Assembly (NCBI GenBank): GCA_019359315.1
Contig: JAHHHO010000043.1
Span: 1-48,912, forward strand
Length of the DNA: 48,912 nucleotides
Reading direction: 5' to 3'
Source of the DNA: Myxacorys californica WJT36-NPBG1
GTDB lineage: Bacteria; Cyanobacteriota; Cyanobacteriia; Leptolyngbyales; Leptolyngbyaceae
The position numbers were made by a program, and so were the translations under genes. This document shows positions 7,961 through 17,551 of this stretch, piece after piece (within the stretch, counting starts at the first letter, position 1; each line of letters opens with the position of its first letter). A model generated the notes under the pieces. The model made no database searches. It was not told the DNA's origin and was given only the letters and a program-made list of their open reading frames with translations.

Positions 7961-10000
7961 ATGACTACTGTGAATCGATCGCCTAACGCCTCATTGAGTC
8001 TCGATCGTCGTCAATTCATCCAGCTTTTGCTTGCGGGTACGATTGGTTTCTGGAGCCGAGAGATGGTCCTTCCCAAGGCTGCGCTTGCGGATACTAGCAC
8101 TGGCGCAGACGCTTCAGGCTCCGAGTTGTACCATGTTTTCATTGGAGACAAACTTGCTCAGAAAGGCGGGAAGCAACCAGTTACCTTTAAGTCTGGCAAG
8201 ACAGAGATATTGAAAATTCCGGCTGGCTGTAGTGAGGGTGTCAAGCTGACCGTCAAACAGGCAGCTTTGGATGGAAAAAACGCAACTGTTGTTGTGCATA
8301 CCCTTTACGACTCGTCGATCGACTTCGACACCGCAATCAGTGCTGCCCTTACATCGGCTTCCTTGATGGCAGGAACCCGCGATCGATGTCAGGACGCCTA
8401 CACTCAAATCAAGGCAGGAAATTGGATTGTGGATAGCCATGCTCAGGACATTCTGGACATTGTTGTGGCGGGTGCACCAGAATTAGAGAAGAATCCAAAC
8501 GGTCAAGTCATTCGTGATCGCTATCGCCTGGGGAGTCAAAATTCCCGGTTAATTGCCCTGCAAAAACAGATTGAGGAAACCACTGCCGCTTCAGACTTGC
8601 CGGATGAAAAGAAACTGCGCTTGAAGGGGCTGTATCAGTACGTGCGAGCCAATGAACCCTTGCCTAGCCCTGACGATTTTGATGATTTGACTGCGGTCGA
8701 TGCAATCGTGCAAAACATTCAACTGCCACTCGCATTGAAGCAACGGTATGCGATCGCAAGTGCTCAGACCCGAGCCTTCACCGTAGATGAGGTGATCATG
8801 ACACTGATTCGGCGCAGCGATTATGTTGGAGAGGCTCAGCAGAAATACCTGACGGTTTATAACCAGGCACGTTTGGGGCAAAAAGTTGAGGATGAATATA
8901 CCCTTGGCTCACTAGACTCGTTAGTCTACTTTTCGGATATCTCCCCGGAATGCAAGACGATTTATCGATTGGCTCGCCAGCAATTCTTTAAGCAAGACGA
9001 AGGCGCGGTTGAAGCGGATTTACAGCAGTATCTCAAAACTGGGAAGCAGACAACGAAACTGGCGGCGAACTTTATTCCGACGTTAACGCAGGTGTTTGGT
9101 GCAACGGGCGTGACAGCTGGCACGGGAACTGCCATCAGCTCTCTCACAGGAGCAGCAGCTACCAACGCAACACTGGCAGCACTAGGTGGTGGATCAGTTG
9201 CAGCAGGTGGGCTAGGGATGCTAGGCGGATTGGCAGTTGCAACTGGTGGAGCGGCATTAGTCGGTGCAGCTGCCTTGGTTTCGATTAGTTTGGTTGCAGG
9301 TATGGATGGCAGGGAACTGAGGAATTTGGGAATCGCAGCCACAACGGGAACCGTTGCCAGTGCCGCAGCGGTTGGAGCAGCTTGGGCAGCCGTGAGTACT
9401 TTTGGAGCCGCAGGAAGTCTATCGGGTGCAGCTGCCATGAGTACGGCGATGGCAACAATGGGTGGAATCGGTGTGATGACAGGCGGAGCAGCTTTAGTGG
9501 CGTTTGGTGTGGGATTAGGGGTTTGGCAATTTCTAAAGGGTCAAGATGCGATGCCCAAAATAATCCGTCAGGTGGAACCTCTGCTGTATACCGTCATGGA
9601 TCAGTCGGAACATCCTCTCATTGCGACGTTTAAGCAGTACTTGAGTGATTATCGGGAGGAGTTCAACGAGGCTTATGTTGCTCCAGATATTCCACTAGAT
9701 AAATTGACGAATGTACTGTTTGACTTTGCGTCAGTTGATCGCGATGAAAGAATTCTGGCGGTGATAGACATGAGTCTTTGGAACAACGGCAAGGATGGCA
9801 TTGCCTTCACCGATCGCGGCATTTGGTGGAAACATATGTTGGAATCGAAGTCCGTGCAGTATTCCGACCCGGATTACCTATTCAAGATCAAGCACTTGCC
9901 GGAGCCTATCTCCGAGAATGAAGACCACCAGATTTATGATTTAGCACTGAAGTTGGGCATCAACTCAGTAATGGCAGACTTGAAAACGCTGCAAGCTTGA
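7961..10000 (+). CDS. Tat-exported protein with large glycine-zipper membrane region
   Basis: I choose the ATG at 7961 (MTTVNRSPNAS, 679 residues) because it places a twin-arginine signal, SLDRRQFIQLLLAGTIGFW, near the N-terminus with an ALA cleavage-like site; the upstream in-frame ATG at 7910 adds 17 poor residues. A helical domain follows, then a very long Gly/Ala-rich hydrophobic region encoded by about 9090-9540, with many GxxxG and AxxxG spacings. The C-terminal part, with DERILAVIDMSLWNNGKDGI and FTDRGIWWK, resembles the PH-like domains of YokE type. The design suggests a folded exported protein that later enters a membrane, such as a pore former, but this is inference. It is read with the tns genes and stands 177 bases before the restriction genes. 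Confidence 0.75.
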   Translation: MTTVNRSPNASLSLDRRQFIQLLLAGTIGFWSREMVLPKAALADTSTGADASGSELYHVFIGDKLAQKGGKQPVTFKSGKTEILKIPAGCSEGVKLTVKQAALDGKNATVVVHTLYDSSIDFDTAISAALTSASLMAGTRDRCQDAYTQIKAGNWIVDSHAQDILDIVVAGAPELEKNPNGQVIRDRYRLGSQNSRLIALQKQIEETTAASDLPDEKKLRLKGLYQYVRANEPLPSPDDFDDLTAVDAIVQNIQLPLALKQRYAIASAQTRAFTVDEVIMTLIRRSDYVGEAQQKYLTVYNQARLGQKVEDEYTLGSLDSLVYFSDISPECKTIYRLARQQFFKQDEGAVEADLQQYLKTGKQTTKLAANFIPTLTQVFGATGVTAGTGTAISSLTGAAATNATLAALGGGSVAAGGLGMLGGLAVATGGAALVGAAALVSISLVAGMDGRELRNLGIAATTGTVASAAAVGAAWAAVSTFGAAGSLSGAAAMSTAMATMGGIGVMTGGAALVAFGVGLGVWQFLKGQDAMPKIIRQVEPLLYTVMDQSEHPLIATFKQYLSDYREEFNEAYVAPDIPLDKLTNVLFDFASVDRDERILAVIDMSLWNNGKDGIAFTDRGIWWKHMLESKSVQYSDPDYLFKIKHLPEPISENEDHQIYDLALKLGINSVMADLKTLQA

Positions 10001-10177
10001 TCCGGCTCTAATTGCAAGCCAAAAACTTGATATTCCGAATGTTTAGTATGAGGCTTACCAGATTTCAGCAGCCTACGAAAAAGGTTGAGTTAGGCTACGA
10101 GACGACTATAATCTCTCTGCTGGCTTCTGCTGAACAACGGGTCGAAGCTAGCCGATGAGCATCATAAGGCTGTAGAT

Positions 10178-11055
10178 ATGGCGAGAGCGCGAGCAAAAGA
10201 AACGAACGGCAACAATGGCAATGGGTCAAACCTGGGATTTGAGCAAACGCTTTGGGCTGCGGCAGATAAAATGCGCGGTCACATGGATGCTGCCAAATAT
10301 AAGCACGTCGCTTTAGGGCTGATTTTCCTCAAATACATCTCTGATGCGTTTCAGGAACTCTACGATGACCTAGAGAAGAGGCAAGAGACGGACTACACCG
10401 ATCCGGAAGACCGAGATGAGTATTTGGGGATGAATGTCTTTTGGGTGCCGAAGGAGGCGCGCTGGTCGCATATTCAGGCGAACGCGAAGCAACCGACGAT
10501 CGGCAAGCTGATTGATGAGGCGATGCTAGCGATCGAGAAGGAAAACCCACGCCTGAAGGGCGTGTTGCCGATGCAGTATGCCCGACCGGATCTGGATAAG
10601 CAGCGGTTGGGGGAACTGATTGATCTGATCAGCAAGATTGGCTTGGGGGATTCAGCCAGCCGCTCGAAGGACATTCTGGGGCGGGTGTATGAGTATTTCC
10701 TGGGACAGTTTGCCGAGAAGGAAGGCAAGGGCGGTGGGGAGTTCTATACGCCGCAGTCGGTGGTGAAGCTGCTGGTTGCCATGATTGAGCCGTACAAAGG
10801 GCGGATCTATGACCCCTGCTGTGGCTCAGGCGGTATGTTTGTACAGTCGGAGAAGTTTGTGGAGGCACACGGGGGACGCAAGGGCGATATTGCCATCTAT
10901 GGACAGGAGCCGAATCCAACCACGCGGCGACTGTGTTTGATGGACCTGGCGATTCGGGGAATTGATAGCAATATTGGCGATCGCCAAGCAGATAGTTTCA
11001 CCAATGACTTGCACAAGGATTTGAAGGCAGACTACGTCCTGGCAAATCCACCTTC
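10178..11055 (+). pseudogene. hsdM: Truncated type I methylase HsdM, fused in frame to the next gene
   Basis: The sequence begins as a normal Hsd[24 protein letters not shown] (N-terminal helical domain), [16 protein letters not shown], AdoMet motif I in [11 protein letters not shown], and catalytic motif IV LANPP. Directly after NPP the HsdM sequence ends and unrelated sequence ([10 protein letters not shown]...) follows. Base composition also turns AT-rich here. Everything after motif IV, including the target-binding part, is lost. The frame stays open into the next gene, giving one 978-residue ORF, but the next gene has its own start and binding site. The rest of this old type I locus survives as the hsdR remnant at 15434. 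Confidence 0.85.
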
Positions 11056-11107
11056 GTGGCACCCAAAGTTGCTCAGAAACGGAATTAGGAATAGCAAGGA
11101 AAACAGT

Positions 11108-13114
11108 ATGAAAATCATTGAGGTACTTGCTACAGCAGGGACAGAACAATTAGTCAAATCAATGGAAAACAGTCCAGAACTTGTTGATCTTGAGTCCCTA
11201 CTTGTCGAGAAAAATAATCGTCTCTATTTTCATTGCCCTGTAAGAAAGAAAGATGTCCTTGCCAAACCGGAAGAAGCAGTTCGTCAACTTTGGATCTATC
11301 GCCTAATAAAAAAATATGGCTATCCTCTTAAACGTTTAGCTGTTGAATATCCAATAACCTTTGGTCGAGATACTTCAAAAAGAGCTGATATAGTTATCTT
11401 CGACGCTGACCGTCCGACAGTTCCGTTTGCGATTGTTGAAGTTAAGCAAGTTAACTTAAAGGATGGTAAGGAACAGCTACGTTCCTATACCCATGCTACT
11501 GGTGCACCCCTTGCACTTTGGAGTGACGGCATCCAGACAATAGTTTGGCATAGAAAAAACCCGAACTACTTTGTCGAGCTACCTGAGCTTCCAGCGGTAA
11601 ATCAGACTATCGAAGATATTGCAGGCCAGCCCTGGACTATTGATACTCTTCTTGAAAAGGAAGAAAAACGCGAGACTGAGGGAGAAAAAGCGCGCTCCCT
11701 ACGCGATCTTATCGTGGACCTCGAGGATGAAGTTCTAGCAAATGCTGGTGTTGATGTCTTTGAGGAAGTTTTTAAGCTCATTTTCACGAAGCTCTATGAT
11801 GAGATGGCTTGCTATCGCGGATCTTACAAGTATCTACGTTTTCGAAATAACAATACAGCGGCTCAGCTAAAAGAAGCAATTCAGGCACTTTTTGACGAGG
11901 CACGCAGAAAATGGCATGGCGTTTTCCCAGATGATGATCGTATTAAGCTATCAGCTGATCATCTCCAAGTTTGTGTTGGCTCCCTAGAGGAGTGGAAACT
12001 TTTTAATTCTAACTTGGATGTCATTGATGATGCTTTCGAATACTTAGTAAACAAGTCAGCCAAAGGTGAAAAGGGGCAGTACTTCACTCCTCGATGGGTC
12101 ATTGATATGTGTGTCAAAATGCTTAACCCAGAGGAACACGAAACTGTCATCGATACTGCTTGTGGATCTGCTGGTTTTACAGTGCACTCAATGTTTCATG
12201 TTTGGCAACAGATCATTGAGGATTTAGGGCTTCCAAAGTCTCATCTATTCACAATGGAGAAGAAACCGGAGCGCTGCATTGATTATGTAAAGGAGAAAGT
12301 TTTTGCTATTGATTTTGATGAAAAAAGTGTGAGAGTTGCTCGTTGTTTGAATCTCATTGCAGGCGATGGAGAAACTAATGTGCTGCATCTCAACACACTT
12401 GACTGGATGAAGTGGGATGAGACAGTCAAGCAGGACGATTGGAATGATACCTACGGTCCTGGGTTCTCACGCCTCCGTAAAATTCGAGAGAAGGTGCGTG
12501 ATAAGGATTATAGAAACTTTCAATTTGATGTACTGATGGCAAATCCTCCCTTTGCCGGTGATATTAAGCAAAGCGACATGCTTGCCCCCTATGACCTTGC
12601 GCACAAAGAAAATGGCAAACTTGAAAAAGCCGTTGGACGCGATCTTCTTTTCATCGAGCGAAATCTAGATTTCCTCAAACCAGGTGGTCGTATGGCAATT
12701 GTTCTGCCCCAAGGTCGCTTTAATAACGCAAGCGAGAAATGTGTTCGCGAGTTTATCATGGATCGATGCCGTATTCTCGCGGTGGTTGGTCTCCATCCAA
12801 ATTCTTTCAAGCCCCATACAGGCACAAAGACAAGTGTTCTGTTTGTTCAGAAATGGAATAGCAATCTATCCGCTGGACCGCTTTGCCCTGAAGTTCAGGA
12901 CTACGATATCTTCTTCGCTACACAGCGTGTTGAGCCGGTAAATAACCGGGGTCAAAAAAACTATCTTGAAGAGAATGGCATACTTAAACGTGACAAGCAT
13001 GGACATTTTATTGTCGCGCATGATCTCTTTAATCATGAGGGACTTACGCAAAATGGTATTGCTGAGGCATTTATTGAATTTGCGAAGAAAGAGAATCTAA
13101 GTTTTTTTCAATAA
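11108..13114 (+). CDS. Nuclease-methylase fusion (HSDR_N domain plus N6-adenine methylase)
   Basis: I place the start at 11108 ([11 protein letters not shown], 668 residues) because CAAGGA lies 7 bases before it; the frame is also open upstream into the hsdM remnant. Residues about 50-150 match the N-terminal domain of type I R subunits, with a PD-(D/E)xK pattern: D94 in RADIVIFD, and E111 with K113 in IVEVKQ. A helical linker follows, then an N6-adenine methylase with [10 protein letters not shown], motif [10 protein letters not shown] and motif [11 protein letters not shown]. Nuclease and methylase in one chain next to an S subunit recalls BcgI-like systems, which cut and methylate without a translocase. 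It is more AT-rich than the flanking hsdM and hsdR pieces, a sign of separate origin. Confidence 0.85.
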   Translation: MKIIEVLATAGTEQLVKSMENSPELVDLESLLVEKNNRLYFHCPVRKKDVLAKPEEAVRQLWIYRLIKKYGYPLKRLAVEYPITFGRDTSKRADIVIFDADRPTVPFAIVEVKQVNLKDGKEQLRSYTHATGAPLALWSDGIQTIVWHRKNPNYFVELPELPAVNQTIEDIAGQPWTIDTLLEKEEKRETEGEKARSLRDLIVDLEDEVLANAGVDVFEEVFKLIFTKLYDEMACYRGSYKYLRFRNNNTAAQLKEAIQALFDEARRKWHGVFPDDDRIKLSADHLQVCVGSLEEWKLFNSNLDVIDDAFEYLVNKSAKGEKGQYFTPRWVIDMCVKMLNPEEHETVIDTACGSAGFTVHSMFHVWQQIIEDLGLPKSHLFTMEKKPERCIDYVKEKVFAIDFDEKSVRVARCLNLIAGDGETNVLHLNTLDWMKWDETVKQDDWNDTYGPGFSRLRKIREKVRDKDYRNFQFDVLMANPPFAGDIKQSDMLAPYDLAHKENGKLEKAVGRDLLFIERNLDFLKPGGRMAIVLPQGRFNNASEKCVREFIMDRCRILAVVGLHPNSFKPHTGTKTSVLFVQKWNSNLSAGPLCPEVQDYDIFFATQRVEPVNNRGQKNYLEENGILKRDKHGHFIVAHDLFNHEGLTQNGIAEAFIEFAKKENLSFFQ

Positions 13115-13146
13115 GCCCTTTCGATAGTACTCGGTTTTCAGAGCTA

Positions 13147-14547
13147 TTGAAGGGGCTAGATGTAACAGTGATGGCAAAGAGTGCTGTTTTTGAACGGTCA
13201 GAGAAACTAAGACTCGATGCAAAATATTTTTGCAAAGCGGCAGTTAGAGCTAGATCTTATATTGAACAGAGAGATATTGAGCGACTTGGAGAAATAACAT
13301 CAGTTCTTAGGAAAGGAATCTTCGATATCAAGGCAGATACTTACACTGAACCTGGAGATGGAGTTCCTTTTATTCGAGTTGGAGACATTAAGAACGGACT
13401 CATCAATGAAAACACTACAGCATGGATAAGCGATGAAGCTAATTTGAAAGAGTCAGCAACAACATTAGCGAAAGGAGATATAGTAATATCCAAAACTGCT
13501 TACCCCGCTGCTGCGTTAATTACCTTGCCAAGTTGTAACGTTAGCCAAGATACAGTAGCTATTAAGCTTTCACAACATGGACGCAAGCTCTTTCATGAAG
13601 AGTATATTGTTGCTTTTCTTTGTTCTTCTCTCGGTATGGCACTAATGGATGCCGAGTTTCAAGGAAATGTGCAAGAACATTTAGGACTTGTCGATGCGCG
13701 TAAGTTACCTATCCCGAGACTAAGCTTAACATTTCAAGATAAGGTAAGAAATTACTTTCAAAAAGCAATTGAACTTCGCCATCTCTCTTTCACACATCAA
13801 AGCAGCGCTGAAACATATTTGGCTGATAGCATTGGTCTTAATGAATGGTCGCCCCCTTTGCCGTTAGCTTACACAGCTAAAGCACGGCTTGTACGAGAAA
13901 CAGGTCGCCTCGATTCTGAATATTTCGCACCTCGTATAAAGGAACTTATCGGCATTTTAGGACGAGAGGGTCTGAAAATTGGAGATGTAGCCCATGTCCG
14001 TCGTGAAAAGTTTGATTCTACAATACCAGGTGAATTTAACTATATAGAGATTAGTGACCTTACAAATGAGGGAACGACAACAAGTATTCAAATGGAGCGT
14101 TCAGAGGCTCCTAGCCGCGCTGCTTGGCACGTTTTTTCTGGTGACGTAATAACTTCTACAGTTCGACCAATTCGACGACTCTCTGCTTTAATCGAAAACC
14201 ATCAGGAAGGTTTTGTTTGTTCGTCTGGATTTGTAGTGCTTTGTCCAAAATGTGTTAACCCTGAGGTTTTATTGACCTATCTCCGAATGCCTATTTTTTG
14301 TGAGCTTATGGATCTTCATACTAGTGCCAGTATGTATCCAGCGATCTCAGAAAAAAATCTTCTTACGTTACCCTTTTCTCCTCCAGATTCAAATACCGAA
14401 ACAGCAGTGTGTAATGCTATTTCAAACGCTCGAATAGCACGAAGGAAAGCTGACGAATTGCTTCAAACCTCTAAGCGTGCTGTCGAAATCGCCATTGAGC
14501 AAAGTGAGGCAGCAGCTATTCAATTTCTTGACGAGGCGGAGGATTGA
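13147..14547 (+). CDS. hsdS: Restriction-modification specificity subunit (HsdS-like)
   Basis: The 466-residue protein has two target-recognition halves. One reads LGEITSVLRKGIFDIKAD...VPFIRVGDIKNGLI and the other IGDVAHVRREKFDSTIPGEFNYIEISDLTN; helical spacers such as ARRKADELLQTSKRAVE end the protein. Each half should read part of a split DNA site for the neighbouring nuclease-methylase. The TTG at 13147 is the frame start used here; ATG at 13171 is an alternative. However, the in-frame sequence before it ([20 protein letters not shown]) also looks like a family N-terminus and overlaps the previous gene, so the true start may be an unusual codon further upstream. The downstream HEPN-like gene begins 3 bases after the stop. 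Confidence 0.87.
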   Translation: MKGLDVTVMAKSAVFERSEKLRLDAKYFCKAAVRARSYIEQRDIERLGEITSVLRKGIFDIKADTYTEPGDGVPFIRVGDIKNGLINENTTAWISDEANLKESATTLAKGDIVISKTAYPAAALITLPSCNVSQDTVAIKLSQHGRKLFHEEYIVAFLCSSLGMALMDAEFQGNVQEHLGLVDARKLPIPRLSLTFQDKVRNYFQKAIELRHLSFTHQSSAETYLADSIGLNEWSPPLPLAYTAKARLVRETGRLDSEYFAPRIKELIGILGREGLKIGDVAHVRREKFDSTIPGEFNYIEISDLTNEGTTTSIQMERSEAPSRAAWHVFSGDVITSTVRPIRRLSALIENHQEGFVCSSGFVVLCPKCVNPEVLLTYLRMPIFCELMDLHTSASMYPAISEKNLLTLPFSPPDSNTETAVCNAISNARIARRKADELLQTSKRAVEIAIEQSEAAAIQFLDEAED

Positions 14548-14550
14548 ACT

Positions 14551-15372
14551 ATGCCTCAATTACCAGAAAGTGCTCGCCTATGGTTAGACCGTGCTGAGAT
14601 TGATTATATCGGTCCTTTCGTCAAAGCTTGGGCATCATTTAATGCTTGGTACCGTGAAGCCTCTAATCAAAGAAGAGATGCCGATGGTTTACACTTTGTT
14701 AAAAACCGACCAAATCATGTTCGAAGTACGATCATGCCACTCATCCAACCCATTAGAGTGGATGATAATGGTAACCATTTACCTGATGATGAATCCGCTC
14801 AGAAATTCAAGTTGCTCATTAGAGATCTACATGTTCGTCTTGACAATTTCCATATAGAGGTTACTAAAGATGATGTGCTTGAAAGAATTTCATTTCGATC
14901 CGTCTTTTTAGGGAGAGAAGCACTCACTCCACAATCTATAGAATTTAATAGATTTCACTATCATGTTGATAAAGCATCTGGCAAGTGGAAGAGCAGTATT
15001 TGGTCAATTGCCAATACAACTCAAAGGAAGTGCGATATCGAACAAGATAAGTACAATATTGAAGAATTACAGAATCATCCTGATTTTGTCACACTAAGCG
15101 TCACTCAACGGGACAAACTTCTGGCACTTTATAGACTTTGCAATCCCCGCCCCATGACTGATCTATTTGCCGCCAGGTCAGAAATAATTACTGCCGGCGA
15201 TATAGAATTTCGATGTACCGCTGAACATCTTTTTTGTGCATTAATTGAAATTATTTACGCAATGCGCAACGCTTTGCTACATGGAGAACTTCAACCCCAT
15301 GAACAAGCCTTTCAAGCTTATGAGCCTGCTTATAGAATAGTTATGGAGTTTCTTAAAGCTCTTCGAGGCTAA
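14551..15372 (+). CDS. HEPN-like protein linked to the restriction genes
   Basis: The 273-residue protein begins MPQLPESARLWLDRAEIDYIGPFVKAWASFNAWY, an all-helical start. Near its C-terminus is MRNALLHGEL, an R-N-x3-H motif of the kind that forms the active site of HEPN ribonucleases. The hydrophobic helices flanking this motif fit the four-helix HEPN fold. HEPN proteins often accompany defence genes, acting as toxins or RNA cutters. It starts 3 bases after the specificity gene, so it belongs to that operon and was probably acquired with it. Its low GC content matches the two genes before it. It is likely an accessory of the restriction system; the exact role is unknown. Confidence 0.7.
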   Translation: MPQLPESARLWLDRAEIDYIGPFVKAWASFNAWYREASNQRRDADGLHFVKNRPNHVRSTIMPLIQPIRVDDNGNHLPDDESAQKFKLLIRDLHVRLDNFHIEVTKDDVLERISFRSVFLGREALTPQSIEFNRFHYHVDKASGKWKSSIWSIANTTQRKCDIEQDKYNIEELQNHPDFVTLSVTQRDKLLALYRLCNPRPMTDLFAARSEIITAGDIEFRCTAEHLFCALIEIIYAMRNALLHGELQPHEQAFQAYEPAYRIVMEFLKALRG

Positions 15373-15433
15373 TCTTGATGAGACGAAGCTGAATCTCTAG
15401 AAAAAGATTGAGTTGATCTCAAAACCAAGCTTT

Positions 15434-17440
15434 AGGTTGCCTCCACCACCATCCAGAAATTTTGTCCCAACGCTTGGGACGGAGAGCACGAGATGCTGAG
15501 CGAGCGCTGCAACATTATCTTCATCGCAGACGAAGCCCACCGTTCTCAATACGGACTGTCGGCGCGAGTCGTCAAAACCAAGGACAAAGAACCGGGGCAA
15601 GAAGGAGCCTACACCGCCTATGGTTATCGCCAAATACCTGCGCGATGCCCTGCCTAACGCCTCCATCGGCTTCACCAGCACCCCGATCGAAACCACTGAC
15701 AAGAACACCAAACAAATCTTCGGCGACTACATCGACATCTACGACATCCAACGGGCAGTAGACGACAAAGCCACCGTCAAAATCTTCTACGAAGCTCGCC
15801 TCGCCAAGATTAATCTAGAGGAGTCTGAAAAGCCCTACATTGACCCCGAATTTGAGGATGTCACGGAAGGTGAGGAGCAGTCCACCAAAGAAAAGCTCAA
15901 GTCCAAGTGGGCACAGCTTGAGGCAATGGTGGGCACCGAGAAGCGATTGGCTCAGATTACCAACGACATCATCCAGCACTTCGAGAACCGTCTCACCGCA
16001 ATGGACGGCAAAGGCATGATTGTCTGCATGAGCCGCCGCATTTGCGTAGACCTCTACAACCAGATCATCCAACTCCGTCCCGACTGGCACCACGAAGACG
16101 ACAAACAGGGCAGCCTCAAAGTCATCATGACGGGTAGCGCCTCCGATCCAGAAAACTTCCGTTTCCACATCCGTTCCAAAAAAGCACGAGATGCGATCGC
16201 TAACCGTTTGCGTGATCCCAACGACCCGCTCAAACTGGTGATCGTCCGGGACATGTGGCTCACTGGCTTCGATACCCCCTGCCTCCACACCATGTATATC
16301 GATAAGCCGATGAGAGGGCACAACCTGATGCAGGCGATCGCTCGCGTCAATCGCGTCTTTGGCTCCAAACCCGGCGGCTTAGTCGTAGACTACCTCGGAA
16401 TCGCGGAAGACCCGAAGAACGCCTTGAGGGACTATACCGAAGGCGATCGCGGCGAAACGGGCATTTTGATCGAAAAAGCTGTTGCCCTGATGCAGGAGAA
16501 GTACGAAGTCGTCAAGGCAATGTTTCACGGCTACGATTACTCCCGCTTCTCCACCGGCACCCCGCCAGAACGCCTCACCATCCTCTGTGAAGCCACCGAC
16601 TGGATTCTGCGTCCAGAATCCAAAGACGGCGTGCAGCAATACATTCAAGAGGTAACAAAACTCTCCAAAGCCTATGCCCTCTGCGCCACCGAAGATAAAG
16701 CGATCGCCATCCAAGAAGAAGTGGGCTTCTTTCAGGCAATCAAAGCGACCCTCTCTAAACACACTGTTGAAGGCGGTAAGAGCAAAGCTGACCTAGATGC
16801 TGCCGTACGCCAGATCGTCACCCGTGCCGTTGCCTCAGATCAGGTGATCGACATCTTCGCCACTGCCGGACTCGACAAACCGGAAATCTCTATCCTCTCC
16901 GACCAATTCCTTGCCGAAGTCCGCGACCTGCCTCAGAAGAACCTGGCACTTGAAGTTTTACGAAAACTGCTCAATGACGAGATCAGAACTCGATCGCGTC
17001 GCAATGTCGTGCAGTCTCGCCACTTCTCCGAGATGCTAGAGAACACCATCAAACGCTATCAAAACCGTTCGATCGAATCCGCCCAGGTGATTCAAGAACT
17101 GATCAAACTCGCCGAAGAGATGCGAGAAGCCAACCGACGCGGCGAAGATTTGGGACTGAGCGAAGACGAACTTGCCTTCTACGATGCTCTGGAAGTCAAT
17201 GACAGCGCCGTTCAAGTATTGGGAGATGAAACCCTGAGAACGATCGCCCGTGAGCTAGTGGAAGCCGTTCGCCGCAATGTTTCGATCGATTGGACCGAAC
17301 GGGAAACTGTCAGAGCCAAACTCAGAACGATCGTCAAACGCCTCCTGCGCAAATACGGCTACCCCCCGGATAAGCAAGAAAAAGCTACTCAGACCGTCAT
17401 CCAACAAGCAGAAACCCTATGTAAAGACTGGGCAGACTGA
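15434..17440 (+). pseudogene. hsdR: Type I restriction subunit HsdR remnant: 5' part missing, one frameshift
   Basis: The remnant starts at [16 protein letters not shown] and shows [12 protein letters not shown], the DEAH box of the translocase motor. After TAYGY the frame shifts: one extra C near 15625 moves the reading to ...[22 protein letters not shown], which continues as a clean 606-residue frame to 17440. Later helicase motifs follow, such as [19 protein letters not shown] and [12 protein letters not shown], with the normal R C-terminal helical region after them. Missing are the nuclease domain, Walker A and the first motor motifs. The right edge of the foreign segment lies near 15434, as a TAG just before this point also indicates. 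It cannot encode a working R subunit. Confidence 0.88.
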
Positions 17441-17551
17441 ACGGGACTCATCCTCAACGTTTGATGGGTTAGAGATCGCACCTTCCAAGGAACACTAGCT
17501 TTCGTGAACACTTTTCATGTTCCACACTAACGATTTCTTGAGGGTAAGATT

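Noticed and set aside
8962-9438. Long minus-strand Ala/Pro-rich frame (158 residues)
   Set aside because: It is the opposite-strand reading of the Gly/Ala-rich region of the Tat protein; low-complexity composition explains the open frame.
15815-16321. Minus-strand frame of 168 residues inside the hsdR remnant
   Set aside because: The plus frame has clear HsdR motifs; the minus frame matches nothing and follows from GC-rich codons.
10178-17440. Functional type I hsdM-hsdS-hsdR system
   Set aside because: HsdM lacks everything after motif IV, and HsdR lacks its nuclease, Walker A and has a frameshift; the S gene belongs to the inserted system.
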